The notes beneath the pieces were generated by a model. The model did no database searches. It worked only from the letters and a program-made list of their open reading frames with translations, and had not been told where the DNA came from. From Pseudomonas argentinensis (GTDB lineage Bacteria; Pseudomonadota; Gammaproteobacteria; Pseudomonadales; Pseudomonadaceae): DNA of 64,000 nucleotides. How positions within the stretch are numbered: position 1 is the first letter of the stretch; every line of letters begins with the position of its first letter. Of the stretch, positions 26,080 through 35,497 are shown piece after piece. Both the position numbers and the translations under genes were made by a program. The stretch spans positions 3,348,001 to 3,412,000 of the forward strand of contig NZ_CP056087.1 of assembly GCF_001839655.2 (NCBI RefSeq), given 5' to 3'.

Positions 26080-28529
26080 AGCGCCTCCTGAGGCTTGCTG
26101 GCAATGCGGCTCAGGTTATCCACCCGCGCCAGCAAATCCCTGCTGGAGGCGGGCTTGAGCAGGGTGTCATCGAAACGGAGACTGCCCGGCATATCCATGG
26201 GGCGCAGGGCGGGGACGGCCGAATACAGCAGCACGGGCAGGCCCGGCCAGCGCGCGCGCACCCGACGCAATAGCTCCCAGCCATCCATGCCCGGCATGCG
26301 CATGTCGGAAATCAGCAGATCGAAGGTTTCCGACGCCAACTGCTCCAGCGCATCCTCGGCGCTGCCTGCGGTTTGCACCTCGAACTCATAGCCCGCCAAC
26401 AAATCGCTGACCCAATCGCGGTTTTGCGGCAAATCATCGACGATCAGAACCTTGCGACCATTGCCAGCCACCGGCACGCCATGGTTCTCGACGAAACTGC
26501 TGTCGAGTTCCTCTTCGCTGGCGCAGGCTAGCGGCAAGTGGAAACTGAACCGACTGCCTTTCGGCTCCAGGCGCTGCAACTCGAGCTCGCTACCCATGAT
26601 CTGCAGTAACTGGGTGACGATCGACAGCCCCAGGCCGCTGCCGTCGTAGCCCTCCACCCCTGGACCACGCTGGAAAGGCTTGAGCAGTCGCTCTGGCGAC
26701 TGGGCATCTATGCCGATTCCGCTGTCGCTGATGCTGAAGTGCAGAAGCGCCTGTCCGGGTGAGCTGTGCTGACAGGTCACCTCAAAAACGATCACGCCAT
26801 CATGGGTGAATTTCGCCGCGTTACCCAGCAGGTTCAACAGCACCTGACGAAGGCGGCGGAAGTCCGCACGCACCAGGGCAGGCAGGTCGTCGGCGAAGCA
26901 GCAGCCAAAGCGGTTGTTCTGACGCGATGCCAGGAAGCCCGCCTCCTCTTCCAGCTCCTGGAGAAAACCGTACAGGTATCCGGGTGCCAACGTGAGCTCC
27001 AGTTGCTGCAGCTCGCTCTTGGAAAACTCCAACAACTCGTCGATCAGCTCCAGCTGCTGACGCGCATTGCGCTCGACCTTGCTCGGGAAGTCGTCGACAA
27101 CGCCAGCCCGGGCCATGCGCGCATAATCGATGATGCTCACCAGCGGTGAGCGCAAGTCGTGGCTGATACGTGCCATCAACGAACTACGTGCTCGCAAGGA
27201 CTCGTTCAACTGCCCGGTACGGATGGCGACGGTGCTTTCCAGGCGCTCCTGCTCTTCCCGTTGCTGATTCTCGAGCGCCGTTAGCGCATGCCGCTCGCGG
27301 CGCCGGCTACGAACCACCTCGGTGACCAGGGTACACACCAGGATGGCCACACCCGGCAAGGTCGAAGACAGACTGAGAACGCTCGCGCGAGCCTGCCAGG
27401 GCAGCGTGTCGAGCTGCAGCACGTAACGAACGACGAATTGCACCAGCATGAATAACGGTACGGCCCATGCCATCCAGCTCAGTTGCAAACCGCGTCGCCA
27501 GGCGACGATCAGCGTGGCCGGCAAGAGGATGTAGGCAGCCACGCGCGTACACCATTCGGAGACGGGCCGTCCTTGTACGGAGTCGACAAGAAGTCCCCAG
27601 AGACAGGCAGCCGCGAAAGCGAGCAGTACGGCGTGATAAAGCCATCCCCACACTGGCGGCAGATATCGCACCTGCAGCAACTCACGGGCATAGGCCAAAA
27701 AGCATAGGAACGACAGGATACTGAGCGCTGACCACAGTGGCAGGCTCCACTGCATCAGCCCCGGTAACAGGATCAAGTACCCGCTCGCGACAACGGTCAC
27801 CAGGACATAGGAAAATACCGTTGCCGCATGCACAGCCAGCAGCCGTGAGCGCACGATCCAACCGACCACGAGGCTGAACGGCACTACCAGCAGCACGATG
27901 CCAAGGGTAATGCCGTCGGCCAGAGAAACCCATTGCCTATCCTGTAGCAGCGTCGTCTCGTCCCACAGGACCGGTTGCAGCAGCAGCAGTGTCGGCGTGC
28001 TGATGCGCACCAGCACCTGAACCCGTTCGCCGGGTTGTATCAGCAGCTCGAATACCGGCTGCCGTTCGACCACCGGCCACTGCTCGAGGGGGTAGGCAGC
28101 TCCCGCGACCTGCCTGCTCCAGGTGCCGCGGTTAAGGACATGCACCTGGATGTCATGCAAACGGGGCTCACCCACCGTAAGCCAGCGGCGACATACCGCT
28201 GAATGAGCGTTATGGAGCTCGAATTTGAGCCAGTAGGCCGAATGGCTGTACTCCTGGCCAAGCAACTCGGGCGTTGCCGCCTGGAAACGTGACTCGGGCA
28301 ACGCCAACACCTGTGCCGCGTCGAGCCGGGCACTCAGATCCTCGAAAATCTTTGCCTGGGGCGCGAGGTCCACACGGGAGGCCTGGCAAACATCTAGCGC
28401 CCAAACGGATGGGCTGACAGATAGGAGCAGCAACAGGAGGCCAGAGCTGCCGCCGACCCAGCGCAACCGGAGAGCGCCCGGCAGAGATACAGCGAACTGG
28501 CGAAGGCAGTTGGTGAGTCGAACCGACAT
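26076..28529 (-). CDS. Hybrid sensor histidine kinase, 7TMR-DISM type with receiver
   Basis: An 817-residue sensor. After a signal-like segment comes a periplasmic 7TMR-DISMED2-type domain (about residues 45-180), seven membrane helices (about 205-410), HisKA with phospho-acceptor His457 (ARISHDLRSP), HATPase_c (LLNLLGNAAKF, SDSGIGID, DGSGLGLSIV) and a C-terminal receiver with LLISDMRMPGMDG. DISM sensors typically sense carbohydrates or small extracellular ligands. No HPt domain is fused, so phosphotransfer to the adjacent regulator may be direct or use an HPt protein encoded elsewhere. ATG at 28529 lies 8 bases after the response-regulator stop; another ATG at 28571 would overlap that gene. 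Confidence 0.93.
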   Translation of the reverse strand: MSVRLTNCLRQFAVSLPGALRLRWVGGSSGLLLLLLSVSPSVWALDVCQASRVDLAPQAKIFEDLSARLDAAQVLALPESRFQAATPELLGQEYSHSAYWLKFELHNAHSAVCRRWLTVGEPRLHDIQVHVLNRGTWSRQVAGAAYPLEQWPVVERQPVFELLIQPGERVQVLVRISTPTLLLLQPVLWDETTLLQDRQWVSLADGITLGIVLLVVPFSLVVGWIVRSRLLAVHAATVFSYVLVTVVASGYLILLPGLMQWSLPLWSALSILSFLCFLAYARELLQVRYLPPVWGWLYHAVLLAFAAACLWGLLVDSVQGRPVSEWCTRVAAYILLPATLIVAWRRGLQLSWMAWAVPLFMLVQFVVRYVLQLDTLPWQARASVLSLSSTLPGVAILVCTLVTEVVRSRRRERHALTALENQQREEQERLESTVAIRTGQLNESLRARSSLMARISHDLRSPLVSIIDYARMARAGVVDDFPSKVERNARQQLELIDELLEFSKSELQQLELTLAPGYLYGFLQELEEEAGFLASRQNNRFGCCFADDLPALVRADFRRLRQVLLNLLGNAAKFTHDGVIVFEVTCQHSSPGQALLHFSISDSGIGIDAQSPERLLKPFQRGPGVEGYDGSGLGLSIVTQLLQIMGSELELQRLEPKGSRFSFHLPLACASEEELDSSFVENHGVPVAGNGRKVLIVDDLPQNRDWVSDLLAGYEFEVQTAGSAEDALEQLASETFDLLISDMRMPGMDGWELLRRVRARWPGLPVLLYSAVPALRPMDMPGSLRFDDTLLKPASSRDLLARVDNLSRIASKPQEAL

Positions 28530-28536
28530 CAGTTGG

Positions 28537-29337
28537 TCATTCCTGCCTTCCGCCAGCTGGGTGTTGACCATCCTTCATGTGTGCTTGCTGGCGATACTGG
28601 CTTGGCGTCATGCCCACTCGCTCACGAAAGGCAGTGGTGAAGTTGCATGCACTTCGAAAGCCGACCTGATCGGCGATATCCTGGATATCCATCGCACTGT
28701 CGCTCAGCAACTCCTGGCCTCGGCGTATGCGCACTTCGCGGATGTAGGCGAACACCGTGCTGCCCAGGTGCTCACGAAAAATGCTCGACAAGCGTTTCTC
28801 ATGGGTGCCGGCCTTACAGGCAATTTCTGCCAGCGAGGGCATGTCGGCCAGGTTCTGGGCAATCAGCCGCATGGCGACGCGCAATGAAACTTCATCTTGA
28901 TTCGCCGGCTCAACGTCATCGCTGCGTGAGCCCGATGCGGGCTCACGCCACGACAACTGCAGATGAATGCGGATTCGCGCCAGGATCTCCTGGGGGTCGC
29001 AGCTCTTGAGGACATAGTCCACGCTGCCTAGCGTCAGCCCTTCAACACGTTCCTCTACCGCACCGGCAGAGGTGAGAAAGATCACCGGGGTTCGGTGCGT
29101 CGCAGGCGATTCGCGCAACATGCGGCAGACGGCGAAGCCATCCATTCCCGGCATGCGCACATCAAGCAGAATAAGATCAGGCTTCAGCGCCAAGGCACGC
29201 TGATAGCCCTGACGAGGATCGCTGGCCATCGAAAGACGCCAGGGCTGCTGCCGCAGCAAGCCAACGATGCCGCGCAGCTCCTCAGGAGAGTCGTCTATGA
29301 CAAGGATATGCGGTGCGTTATTGAAATTGTTCTGCAT
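28537..29337 (-). CDS. Response regulator with AraC-type DNA-binding domain
   Basis: A 266-residue protein: receiver domain at about residues 8-125 with Asp59 (LILLDVRMPGMDG) and the late Lys (VLKSCDP), then a short linker and an AraC/XylS double helix-turn-helix at about 155-255 (LAEIACKAGTHEKRLSSIF, DIADQVGFRSACNFTTAFRERVGMTPSQYR). It is first in the operon regulator-kinase-receptor and probably activates the TonB receptor and perhaps the TPS genes beyond. It is divergent from a LysR gene at 29486. Confidence 0.93.
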   Translation of the reverse strand: MQNNFNNAPHILVIDDSPEELRGIVGLLRQQPWRLSMASDPRQGYQRALALKPDLILLDVRMPGMDGFAVCRMLRESPATHRTPVIFLTSAGAVEERVEGLTLGSVDYVLKSCDPQEILARIRIHLQLSWREPASGSRSDDVEPANQDEVSLRVAMRLIAQNLADMPSLAEIACKAGTHEKRLSSIFREHLGSTVFAYIREVRIRRGQELLSDSAMDIQDIADQVGFRSACNFTTAFRERVGMTPSQYRQQAHMKDGQHPAGGRQE

Positions 29338-29485
29338 GACTTCGTCCCATCTGGCGATATGGGCTCGGCAGACGCCCCATCATCAGTCGTTGCATATCCT
29401 TCTAAGCAAAAGCGTCGTCCGCCACGGCAAAAGGCCCGCCATCGATAGCGCGCTAAGATAACGCAAAGCCTTGCAGATAAACACG

Positions 29486-30478
29486 ATGCAGCGTCCCACA
29501 TACGACCACAGGTCGTCGCGAAAACCGGCACCCACCTCGTCCCTCCTGGCAGCCAATCTGGCCGACCTCTATTGGTTGGTGCATGTTGTCCAGGCGGGTA
29601 GCTTTTCCGCTGCGGCGCTGGGCACCGGGATGGCCAAGTCCAATCTGAGCAGGCGCATCATCCAGTTGGAAAAGCGCATGGAGGTACAACTGCTGATCAG
29701 GAAGCCACGCGCTCTACATCTCACACCAATAGGCTCTCGCATCTACAGCCATGCCTTGAAGCTGCTCCACGCCGCCGAAGCCGTGGATGAAATCGCCAAG
29801 CAAGCCACCGGCCTTCCCCGCGGCCCGTTGCATTTATCGGCACCGGGAATACTCGCCCCCTGGCTGTATGGCTGCCTGCGCACCTTCAGGGAGGCCTACC
29901 CCGATGTAGCGCTGCACATGACCGAAGCGGACGAATTGACCGACCTGGCGGGCAATCACCTGGACACCTCACTCAGTTTCTGCGATGTGCCGGGTAACAG
30001 TGATGATGTGGTCTCCAGACCCCTGGCCGAGCTGGAGATGGTCATCGTCGGTGCCCCGGAGTTGGTCGAAAGACTTGGCAATCCCACACCCCTGTTAGAA
30101 GTGGAGGGACGCGACCTGCTGGTATCTGCACCACCCGCCAGGGTGCAGCACCGGGTATCGATGGCCGGCGAGCGGGCGCTTGAGAGCGCCGCCCTGTATG
30201 CGAGCAGCTACCAGGCCGCGCTCAACAGCGCGCGTGCCGGACTGGGCCTGGCAACCCTTCCCTTACACGCCTGCCTCGCTGACTTGCAGGCGGGCAGATT
30301 GCGCCGCGCCTGCGCAGCGGAACGCCCGCCATCAAAGAAACTCTACGCGCTGATGAATCCTCACCGAAGCATAACCCCCGCTGCCCGCGCCCTGGTCAGC
30401 CATCTGCGACATTCACTGATGAATGAGACGATCACCGGTATCAGCGCTCTGGATGACGATGTCGCCACTTATCAGTGA
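29486..30478 (+). CDS. LysR-family regulator
   Basis: A 330-residue LysR protein. The helix-turn-helix is at about residues 20-75 (LYWLVHVVQAGSFSAAALGTG, KSNLSRRIIQLEKRM). The effector domain follows with LPRGPLHLSAPGILAPW and SARAGLGLATLP, resembling the CrgA-like subgroup. ATG at 29486 was chosen; a TTG at 29471 would add five residues. It is divergent from the two-component operon, with 148 bases between them, and might repress or sense signals for it. The target is not certain. Confidence 0.88.
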   Translation: MQRPTYDHRSSRKPAPTSSLLAANLADLYWLVHVVQAGSFSAAALGTGMAKSNLSRRIIQLEKRMEVQLLIRKPRALHLTPIGSRIYSHALKLLHAAEAVDEIAKQATGLPRGPLHLSAPGILAPWLYGCLRTFREAYPDVALHMTEADELTDLAGNHLDTSLSFCDVPGNSDDVVSRPLAELEMVIVGAPELVERLGNPTPLLEVEGRDLLVSAPPARVQHRVSMAGERALESAALYASSYQAALNSARAGLGLATLPLHACLADLQAGRLRRACAAERPPSKKLYALMNPHRSITPAARALVSHLRHSLMNETITGISALDDDVATYQ

Positions 30479-30612
30479 TCGCATTCAGGCGTGGCGCCCC
30501 CCGAGGCCAAGAGACAAAGCCTCCGAAACCAGACACGAGACAAAAAACCCGGCGCAGGCGTCGGGCTTCAAACCTTTGGTTGCAACAGCGATCAGTTGGA
30601 TTTGGTATCGTG

Positions 30613-30792
30613 CTACCGATCGTCGTCGCTCAACTCATCCTGGTCATCCGCAGGCGACGTCGAGCCAACATCGCGCTCTGCTTCCGATTGGACGGCGTCC
30701 TGCTCCTGCTTCGAACCATGCCCCTGGGTGGAGCTGTTAACCGATGGGCCTTGATAAGGTGCTGCCGGGCCATTGTTCTCTTCGATTGTCAT
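30613..30792 (-). CDS. Small acidic hydrophilic protein
   Basis: A 59-residue protein (MTIEENNGPAAPYQG...) with no hydrophobic segment, rich in Asp, Glu, Gln and Ser, ending SPADDQDELSDDDR. ATG at 30792 is strongly supported by GGAG 7 bases upstream. A longer in-frame extension to 30888 has no such site. It looks intrinsically disordered. I do not recognise a named family. A perfect short palindrome lies 18 bases upstream of its start. Confidence 0.6.
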   Translation of the reverse strand: MTIEENNGPAAPYQGPSVNSSTQGHGSKQEQDAVQSEAERDVGSTSPADDQDELSDDDR

Positions 30793-30809
30793 AGCGGATC
30801 TCCAAGTCG

Positions 30810-30826
30810 GCGCAGAGCGTCTGCGC
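30810..30826. other. Short palindrome upstream of the small acidic gene
   Basis: GCGCAGA-GCG-TCTGCGC, a perfect 7-bp dyad with a three-base spacer, placed 18 bases before the small gene start on the minus strand. It could be an operator or 5' leader hairpin. Confidence 0.35.
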
Positions 30827-31129
30827 GTACTAGGTTGGTTGAAACCGGCCACGCGAAGTGCCCGCCGTTCGACAAACGGCAAGGGCACGGCAACCCCAAG
30901 AGCAATTGCCGCTACAGGCTATCGCCAAATCTTGGCCACTGGCTGCTGGCCCTGGGCAAGACAGCGCAGTTCGATCGAAGGGCCGGCTTTCTTGGTAAAC
31001 TTGCCTGGCGGCGCGGCCGAATCAGAGCTACTCGCCGCCCAAGCCAACGTTGATTGCAGGTCACCCTCCTGATGCCTCAGGCTAAAAACGGCAGCCCTGC
31101 CTTATAAGCACCGAACAGACTTGAGCAAT
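30827..31129. other. Non-coding stretch before dusA
   Basis: About 300 bases with no convincing gene on either strand. It holds a small hairpin near 30866-30883 (GCCGTT / AACGGC) and must contain the promoter of the dusA-tal genes, but no clear -35/-10 pair was identified. Confidence 0.4.
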
Positions 31130-32140
31130 ATGCCCCCAGAATTATCCGCAATGCCCGCCGGTACGGGTTCCGCGCTATCCCGCCGCTTCTCCGTGGCGCC
31201 GATGATGGACTGGACTGATCACCATTGCCGCTATTTCCTGCGTCAGCTGTCGCAGCACGCGCTGCTGTACACCGAGATGGTCACCACCGGCGCATTGCTG
31301 CATGGCGATACCGGGCGGTTTCTGCACCACGACCAGGCCGAGCATCCCCTGGCATTGCAGCTGGGTGGCAGCAATCCGGCCGATCTGGCGGCCTGCGCGC
31401 GGCTTGCCGAGCAGGCGGGCTACGACGAGGTGAACCTCAACGTCGGCTGCCCCAGTGACCGGGTGCAGAACAACATGATCGGCGCCTGCCTGATGGCCCA
31501 TCCGGCGCTGGTGGCCGAGTGCGTCAAGGCGATGCGTGAGGCGGTGGGCATCCCCGTCACCGTCAAGCACCGTATCGGTATCGACGGGCGCGACAGCTAC
31601 GCGGAACTCCGCGATTTCGTCGGCCAGGTGCGCGATGCCGGCTGCCGCAGTTTTACCGTGCATGCGCGCATCGCCATCCTCTCGGGCCTGTCGCCCAAGG
31701 AGAACCGTGAGATTCCGCCGCTGCGCTACGACATCGCCGCCCAGCTCAAACAGGATTTCCCCGAACTGGAACTGGTGCTCAATGGCGGCATCAGGACGCT
31801 GGAGGCCTGCCAGCAGCACCTGCAGACCTTCGACGGCGTGATGCTGGGCCGCGAGGCCTACCACAACCCGTACCTGCTGGCCGGGGTCGACGGGCAACTG
31901 TTTGGCAGCGAGCGCACGCCAATCAGCCGCCTCGAGGCGATGCTCGCCATGCGCCCCTATATCGAGCGGCACATGGCCGCTGGCGGGCTGATGCACCACG
32001 TCACGCGGCACATGCTCGGCCTGGCCCAGGGCTTCCCCGGAGCGCGACGCTTCCGTCAGCTATTGTCTGCGGACATTCACAAGAGCGATCAGCCGCTGGC
32101 CATTTTCGACCAGGCGACCGAGATCCTGCAGGGCCGTTGA
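31130..32140 (+). CDS. dusA: tRNA-dihydrouridine(20/20a) synthase
   Basis: A 336-residue flavoenzyme that reduces uridine to dihydrouridine at positions 20/20a in the tRNA D-loop, using FMN and NADPH. Landmarks are FSVAPMMDWTDHHCRYF (FMN site), ALQLGGSNP, NLNVGCPSDRVQ with the catalytic Cys, VKHRIGID and LNGGIRT. The Dus-A subtype is indicated by the opening SRRFSVAPMMDWTD. ATG at 31130 was chosen; TTG at 31121 and ATG at 31151 are alternatives. It is followed by tal, the same order as in other Pseudomonas. Confidence 0.95.
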   Translation: MPPELSAMPAGTGSALSRRFSVAPMMDWTDHHCRYFLRQLSQHALLYTEMVTTGALLHGDTGRFLHHDQAEHPLALQLGGSNPADLAACARLAEQAGYDEVNLNVGCPSDRVQNNMIGACLMAHPALVAECVKAMREAVGIPVTVKHRIGIDGRDSYAELRDFVGQVRDAGCRSFTVHARIAILSGLSPKENREIPPLRYDIAAQLKQDFPELELVLNGGIRTLEACQQHLQTFDGVMLGREAYHNPYLLAGVDGQLFGSERTPISRLEAMLAMRPYIERHMAAGGLMHHVTRHMLGLAQGFPGARRFRQLLSADIHKSDQPLAIFDQATEILQGR

Positions 32141-32161
32141 GCGAGCACCGCCGCTCAACGG
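32134..32161 (+). terminator. Hairpin overlapping the dusA stop
   Basis: A perfect 10-bp stem CCGTTGAGCG / CGCTCAACGG with an 8-base loop that includes the dusA stop codon. There is no strong T run, so it may attenuate rather than fully terminate. Confidence 0.45.
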
Positions 32162-32231
32162 TTGTGCCACCAGTTGAGCGGCACCTGAGGCTCAGGTAAG
32201 GTCGTGGCACCCGAATCGACAAGGCCGTGCC

Positions 32232-33158
32232 ATGACCTCCAAGCTGGATCAACTCAAGCAGTTCACCACCGTGGTTGCCGACACCGGCGACATCGACGCC
32301 ATCGCCCGCCTCAAACCGGTGGACGCCACCACCAACCCCTCGCTGCTGCTCAAGGCCGCCGCGCTGCCCCGCTACGCCGAACTGCTCAAGCAGGCGGTGG
32401 CGGCCAGCCAGGGTGATGTCGACCTGGCCAGCGACCGCTTTGGCGTGACCGTGGGCCGGGAAATCCTGCAGGTGATCCCCGGGCGCATCTCCACCGAGGT
32501 GGACGCTCGCCTGTCCTTCGACACCCAGGCCACCCTGAGCCGTGCCAAGCGCCTGGTCGAGTTGTATGAAGAAGCAGGCGTGAGCCGCGAGCGCATCCTG
32601 ATCAAGATCGCCTCGACCTGGGAAGGCATCCGCGCCGCCGAGCAACTGGAAAAATCCGGCGTACAGACCAACCTCACCCTGCTGTTCTCCTTCGCCCAAG
32701 CCCGTGCCTGCGCCGATGCCGGCGCCTTCCTGATCTCGCCGTTCGTGGGGCGTATCTACGACTGGTACAAGAAGGCCGAAGGCCGTGACTACCTGGGCGC
32801 GGAAGACCCTGGTGTGCAGTCGGTGGCGCGCATCTACGACTACTACAAGGCCCAGGGCCACAAGACCGTGGTGATGGGCGCAAGCTTCCGCAATATCGGC
32901 CAGATCGAACAGCTGGCCGGCTGCGACCGCCTGACCATCAGCCCCGAGCTGCTGCAGCAACTGGCCGACGACAACGGCCCGCTGGAGCGCAAGCTCGATA
33001 CCGAGGTATCCGGGCAGAGCGAGGCACGGATCAGCGAGAGCCAGTTCCGCTGGGACATGAACGAAGACGCCATGGCCACCGAAAAACTCGCCGAAGGCAT
33101 CCGTCAGTTCGCCCGCGACCAGGAAAAACTGGAAAAGCTGCTCGCTGCCAACAGCTGA
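32232..33158 (+). CDS. tal: Transaldolase
   Basis: A 308-residue TalB-type transaldolase of the pentose phosphate pathway, exchanging a dihydroxyacetone unit between sedoheptulose 7-phosphate and glyceraldehyde 3-phosphate. The Schiff-base Lys lies in [12 protein letters not shown]; other family blocks are [13 protein letters not shown] near the start, [16 protein letters not shown] and [13 protein letters not shown]. The length matches the family. It is followed by a strong bidirectional-looking terminator and ends convergently with the rssB-rssC pair. Confidence 0.96.
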   Translation: MTSKLDQLKQFTTVVADTGDIDAIARLKPVDATTNPSLLLKAAALPRYAELLKQAVAASQGDVDLASDRFGVTVGREILQVIPGRISTEVDARLSFDTQATLSRAKRLVELYEEAGVSRERILIKIASTWEGIRAAEQLEKSGVQTNLTLLFSFAQARACADAGAFLISPFVGRIYDWYKKAEGRDYLGAEDPGVQSVARIYDYYKAQGHKTVVMGASFRNIGQIEQLAGCDRLTISPELLQQLADDNGPLERKLDTEVSGQSEARISESQFRWDMNEDAMATEKLAEGIRQFARDQEKLEKLLAANS

Positions 33159-33170
33159 CCTGAAACGCAA

Positions 33171-33207
33171 AACGGGGCGCCGATGCTGTCGGCGCCCCGT
33201 TTTTTTA
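33171..33207 (+). terminator. Strong terminator after tal
   Basis: A 13-bp perfect stem AACGGGGCGCCGA / TCGGCGCCCCGTT with a five-base loop, then a run of seven T. Confidence 0.9.
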
Positions 33208-33217
33208 TGGCCGGGCT

Positions 33218-33715
33218 TCAGGGTTGCTGTTCGAGCGCACTGACCAGGTCATGGAAGGCCGCGCGGTTCGACTCGTTCAGGCCCATCAGGATGCGATGCG
33301 CCTCCAGCACGTGGGCGCGCACCACGTCTTCCGATTGATCCTGGGAAGGCAGGTCGGCCAGGCAATCCGGGCACTCGTAGGGCTGGTCGATGATGTTGAA
33401 CACCTGATCGAAGCCCATCGACTGCAGCAGCCGCGTGATGTCTGCGTGGGTGGTCACCACGGTCGGCAACAGGCCGACCTTCTGCCTAGACAGAATCGAC
33501 AGCTTGGCCAGCAGCCCCAGGGTGGTGCTGTCGATGCTGCGCGTTTCCGTCAGATCGATGACGATGGCGGAGAAATTCAGCGCGGTGAAAATTTTCTCGA
33601 TCGTGGAGTCCAGCGCCGAACACAGGGTCAGGCGCACTTCGCCGATGAACTTGAGGACGAAGGTACCATCCTGCTCGGCGAACTGGATTCTACCGGGGCT
33701 TATCCCAGGATTCAT
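33218..33715 (-). CDS. rssC: STAS-domain anti-sigma factor antagonist (RssC-like)
   Basis: A 165-residue protein with an N-terminal STAS domain at about residues 8-110. The phosphorylatable Ser region is RSIDSTTLGLLAKLS, as in SpoIIAA-type antagonists. The C-terminal part has a CPDC pair (YECPDCLADLP) and a helical end. Its start overlaps the stop of the RssB-like phosphatase by 4 bases, so the phosphatase probably dephosphorylates this STAS protein. In Pseudomonas the orthologous pair influences RpoS and motility/biofilm switching. Confidence 0.85.
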   Translation of the reverse strand: MNPGISPGRIQFAEQDGTFVLKFIGEVRLTLCSALDSTIEKIFTALNFSAIVIDLTETRSIDSTTLGLLAKLSILSRQKVGLLPTVVTTHADITRLLQSMGFDQVFNIIDQPYECPDCLADLPSQDQSEDVVRAHVLEAHRILMGLNESNRAAFHDLVSALEQQP

Positions 33716-34896
33716 GCAAGGTTCCTGCTTAACACCAGCAAGGCGATATCATCCGGCATCTCCGCCAGATTGGCCAGTCCAAACACGCTACGCAACCCAT
33801 CCAGGGTTCCACCTGCCTGGCTGACCAGCTTGGGCAGCAAGGCTTCTTTTTCCTGCAAATTGTCGCCGTCGAGCAAATCGAGGATGCCGTCGGACAGCAA
33901 GGTCAGGCTGAATGATTCGGGAAGGTCGATTTCCAGGTTGTGGTAATCGGCCTCCTTGAACAGGCCGACCGGCAGGCCGCGGCCTTCCAGGTAATAGGCC
34001 TGGCCACCGGTGTACATCACCGGCAGCGGCAAGTGGCCGCCGATGCTGTAGGTCAGCCGGTTGGATGCCTCGTCGATCACCCCACCGAGCATGGTCACGT
34101 GCTTGCCCAGCTTGCAGTTGATCAGGCCGCGGTTGATATGGCTGAGCACGTCCGACGGTTTGAACTCGGGCAGCATGCCGTTGCGCCGCGACTCGTAGAG
34201 CAGGCGCGTGGTCATGAACTTGAGCAGCACGGTGACGAAGGCCGACGAGGCGCCGTGGCCGGAAACGTCCGCCAGGTAGAAGGCCACGCGGCGCTCGTCG
34301 ACCCGGAAGTAGTCGACGAAATCACCGGACAGATACAGCGATGGGATGATCTGGTGGGCGAACGACAGCCCCTCGTCTTCCCACGGGGTGACCGGCAGCA
34401 TGTTCATCTGCACCTGGCGCCCGGCGTTCTGGTCTTCCTGCAACAGGTGCAGGCTGGCCTGCAGCTCGCGGTTGGCGGTTTCCAGCTTCTCGCGGTAGCG
34501 CTCGTTCTCCTGGCGCAGGTGCACGCGATCCAGCGCACGACGCACCGAGTGCTCGAGCACGGCCAGGTCTTCGAGGGGCTTGATCAGATAATCGGCAGCG
34601 CCAAGGCGCAGCGCCTCCACCACATCGGTCATCACCCCGGCGCCGGAGACCACGATGATCGGCGCGGAGACTTCCAGCGCATTGATGCGGCGGATCAGTT
34701 CGAGACCATCGACCTGGGGCATGCGCAGGTCGCAAATGACCAGATCGGGCCGTTCGCGCTCGAACACTTCGAGACCTTGCAGGCCGTTGCTGGCCAGCAG
34801 GATGCTGAAGCCGCTGTCTTCCAAGTAGGCTGCAATGCTGGCGCGGACGACTTCGTCATCATCGATCAGCAGCAATGTGGCACTGGTTTTGTGCAT
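33712..34896 (-). CDS. rssB: Response regulator with PP2C phosphatase domain (RssB-like)
   Basis: A 394-residue protein: receiver at about residues 5-120 with the acceptor Asp in DLVICDLRMPQVDG, a coiled-coil linker (ENERYREKLETANRELQASL), and a SpoIIE-type PP2C domain at about 165-394 (LSGDFVDYFRV, YLADVSGHGASSAFV, LLSDGILDLLDG). The Asp residues in GDFVDY and LADVSGHG would bind the metal pair. ATG at 34896 is preferred over TTG at 34911. It overlaps rssC, forming a partner-switching module. Confidence 0.92.
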   Translation of the reverse strand: MHKTSATLLLIDDDEVVRASIAAYLEDSGFSILLASNGLQGLEVFERERPDLVICDLRMPQVDGLELIRRINALEVSAPIIVVSGAGVMTDVVEALRLGAADYLIKPLEDLAVLEHSVRRALDRVHLRQENERYREKLETANRELQASLHLLQEDQNAGRQVQMNMLPVTPWEDEGLSFAHQIIPSLYLSGDFVDYFRVDERRVAFYLADVSGHGASSAFVTVLLKFMTTRLLYESRRNGMLPEFKPSDVLSHINRGLINCKLGKHVTMLGGVIDEASNRLTYSIGGHLPLPVMYTGGQAYYLEGRGLPVGLFKEADYHNLEIDLPESFSLTLLSDGILDLLDGDNLQEKEALLPKLVSQAGGTLDGLRSVFGLANLAEMPDDIALLVLSRNLA

Positions 34897-35106
34897 GGGG
34901 TTTCCAGGCAAACTGCGCCGGGGATGGTTAGCGTAAACGCAGCCAACGACCTGCGCGGGTACACGGTTCGCGTCAAGGCGCAGACGGTACTCCCATCCTC
35001 AGCGCGATTCAACAGGCGCCGTTAGCCGCCGAGCAGCTTTACACCTCAAATGGGCGGGGGTTATAAGAATCGCAGCACAGCCCCGACCTACAATGAGGAT
35101 AGCCCG

Positions 35107-35406
35107 ATGAGTCAGAATGATCGTGATTACACGGAAAAGCGCGATTACATTCGCATGCGCCTGGAAACCCAGGTAACGCTCACTCATGGCGGCCAGACCG
35201 TTCCAGCGTTATGCCGAGACCTGTCGAGCACCGGTATGCAGCTCGAGGCGCAGTGTCAGGCGAAGGTCGGTGACAAGGTAAGCGTGTTGATTCCGTCCAC
35301 TCACGATTCGCTCAAGGGGCTGGAAACCGACGCGGAAGTGGTACGCGTGACGGACCTGGGTGATGGCCGGCAGGTTCTCGGCGTCGCCGTGACCTCAATG
35401 AACTGA
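35107..35406 (+). CDS. PilZ-domain protein
   Basis: A 99-residue single-domain PilZ protein. The cyclic-di-GMP signature is present: RDYIRMRLE near the N-terminus (RxxxR) and CRDLSSTGMQLE (DxSxxG). It would bind c-di-GMP and modulate motility or surface behaviour. GAGG precedes ATG at 35107. It is divergent from rssB, in the same gene neighbourhood as in other Pseudomonas. Confidence 0.9.
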   Translation: MSQNDRDYTEKRDYIRMRLETQVTLTHGGQTVPALCRDLSSTGMQLEAQCQAKVGDKVSVLIPSTHDSLKGLETDAEVVRVTDLGDGRQVLGVAVTSMN

Positions 35407-35419
35407 AACACACTGTAAC

Positions 35420-35442
35420 GTGATGGAGCCAGCCTCCATCAC
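35420..35442. terminator. Hairpin between PilZ and mlaA genes
   Basis: A perfect 9-bp stem GTGATGGAG / CTCCATCAC with a five-base loop, between convergent genes. No T tract is present, so its terminator function is inferred. Confidence 0.5.
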
Positions 35443-35497
35443 GCCTCTCTCGGGCCGTTAGGCCACCTGCCCTCAGGCAGCCGCCCTTTCCCGATTC

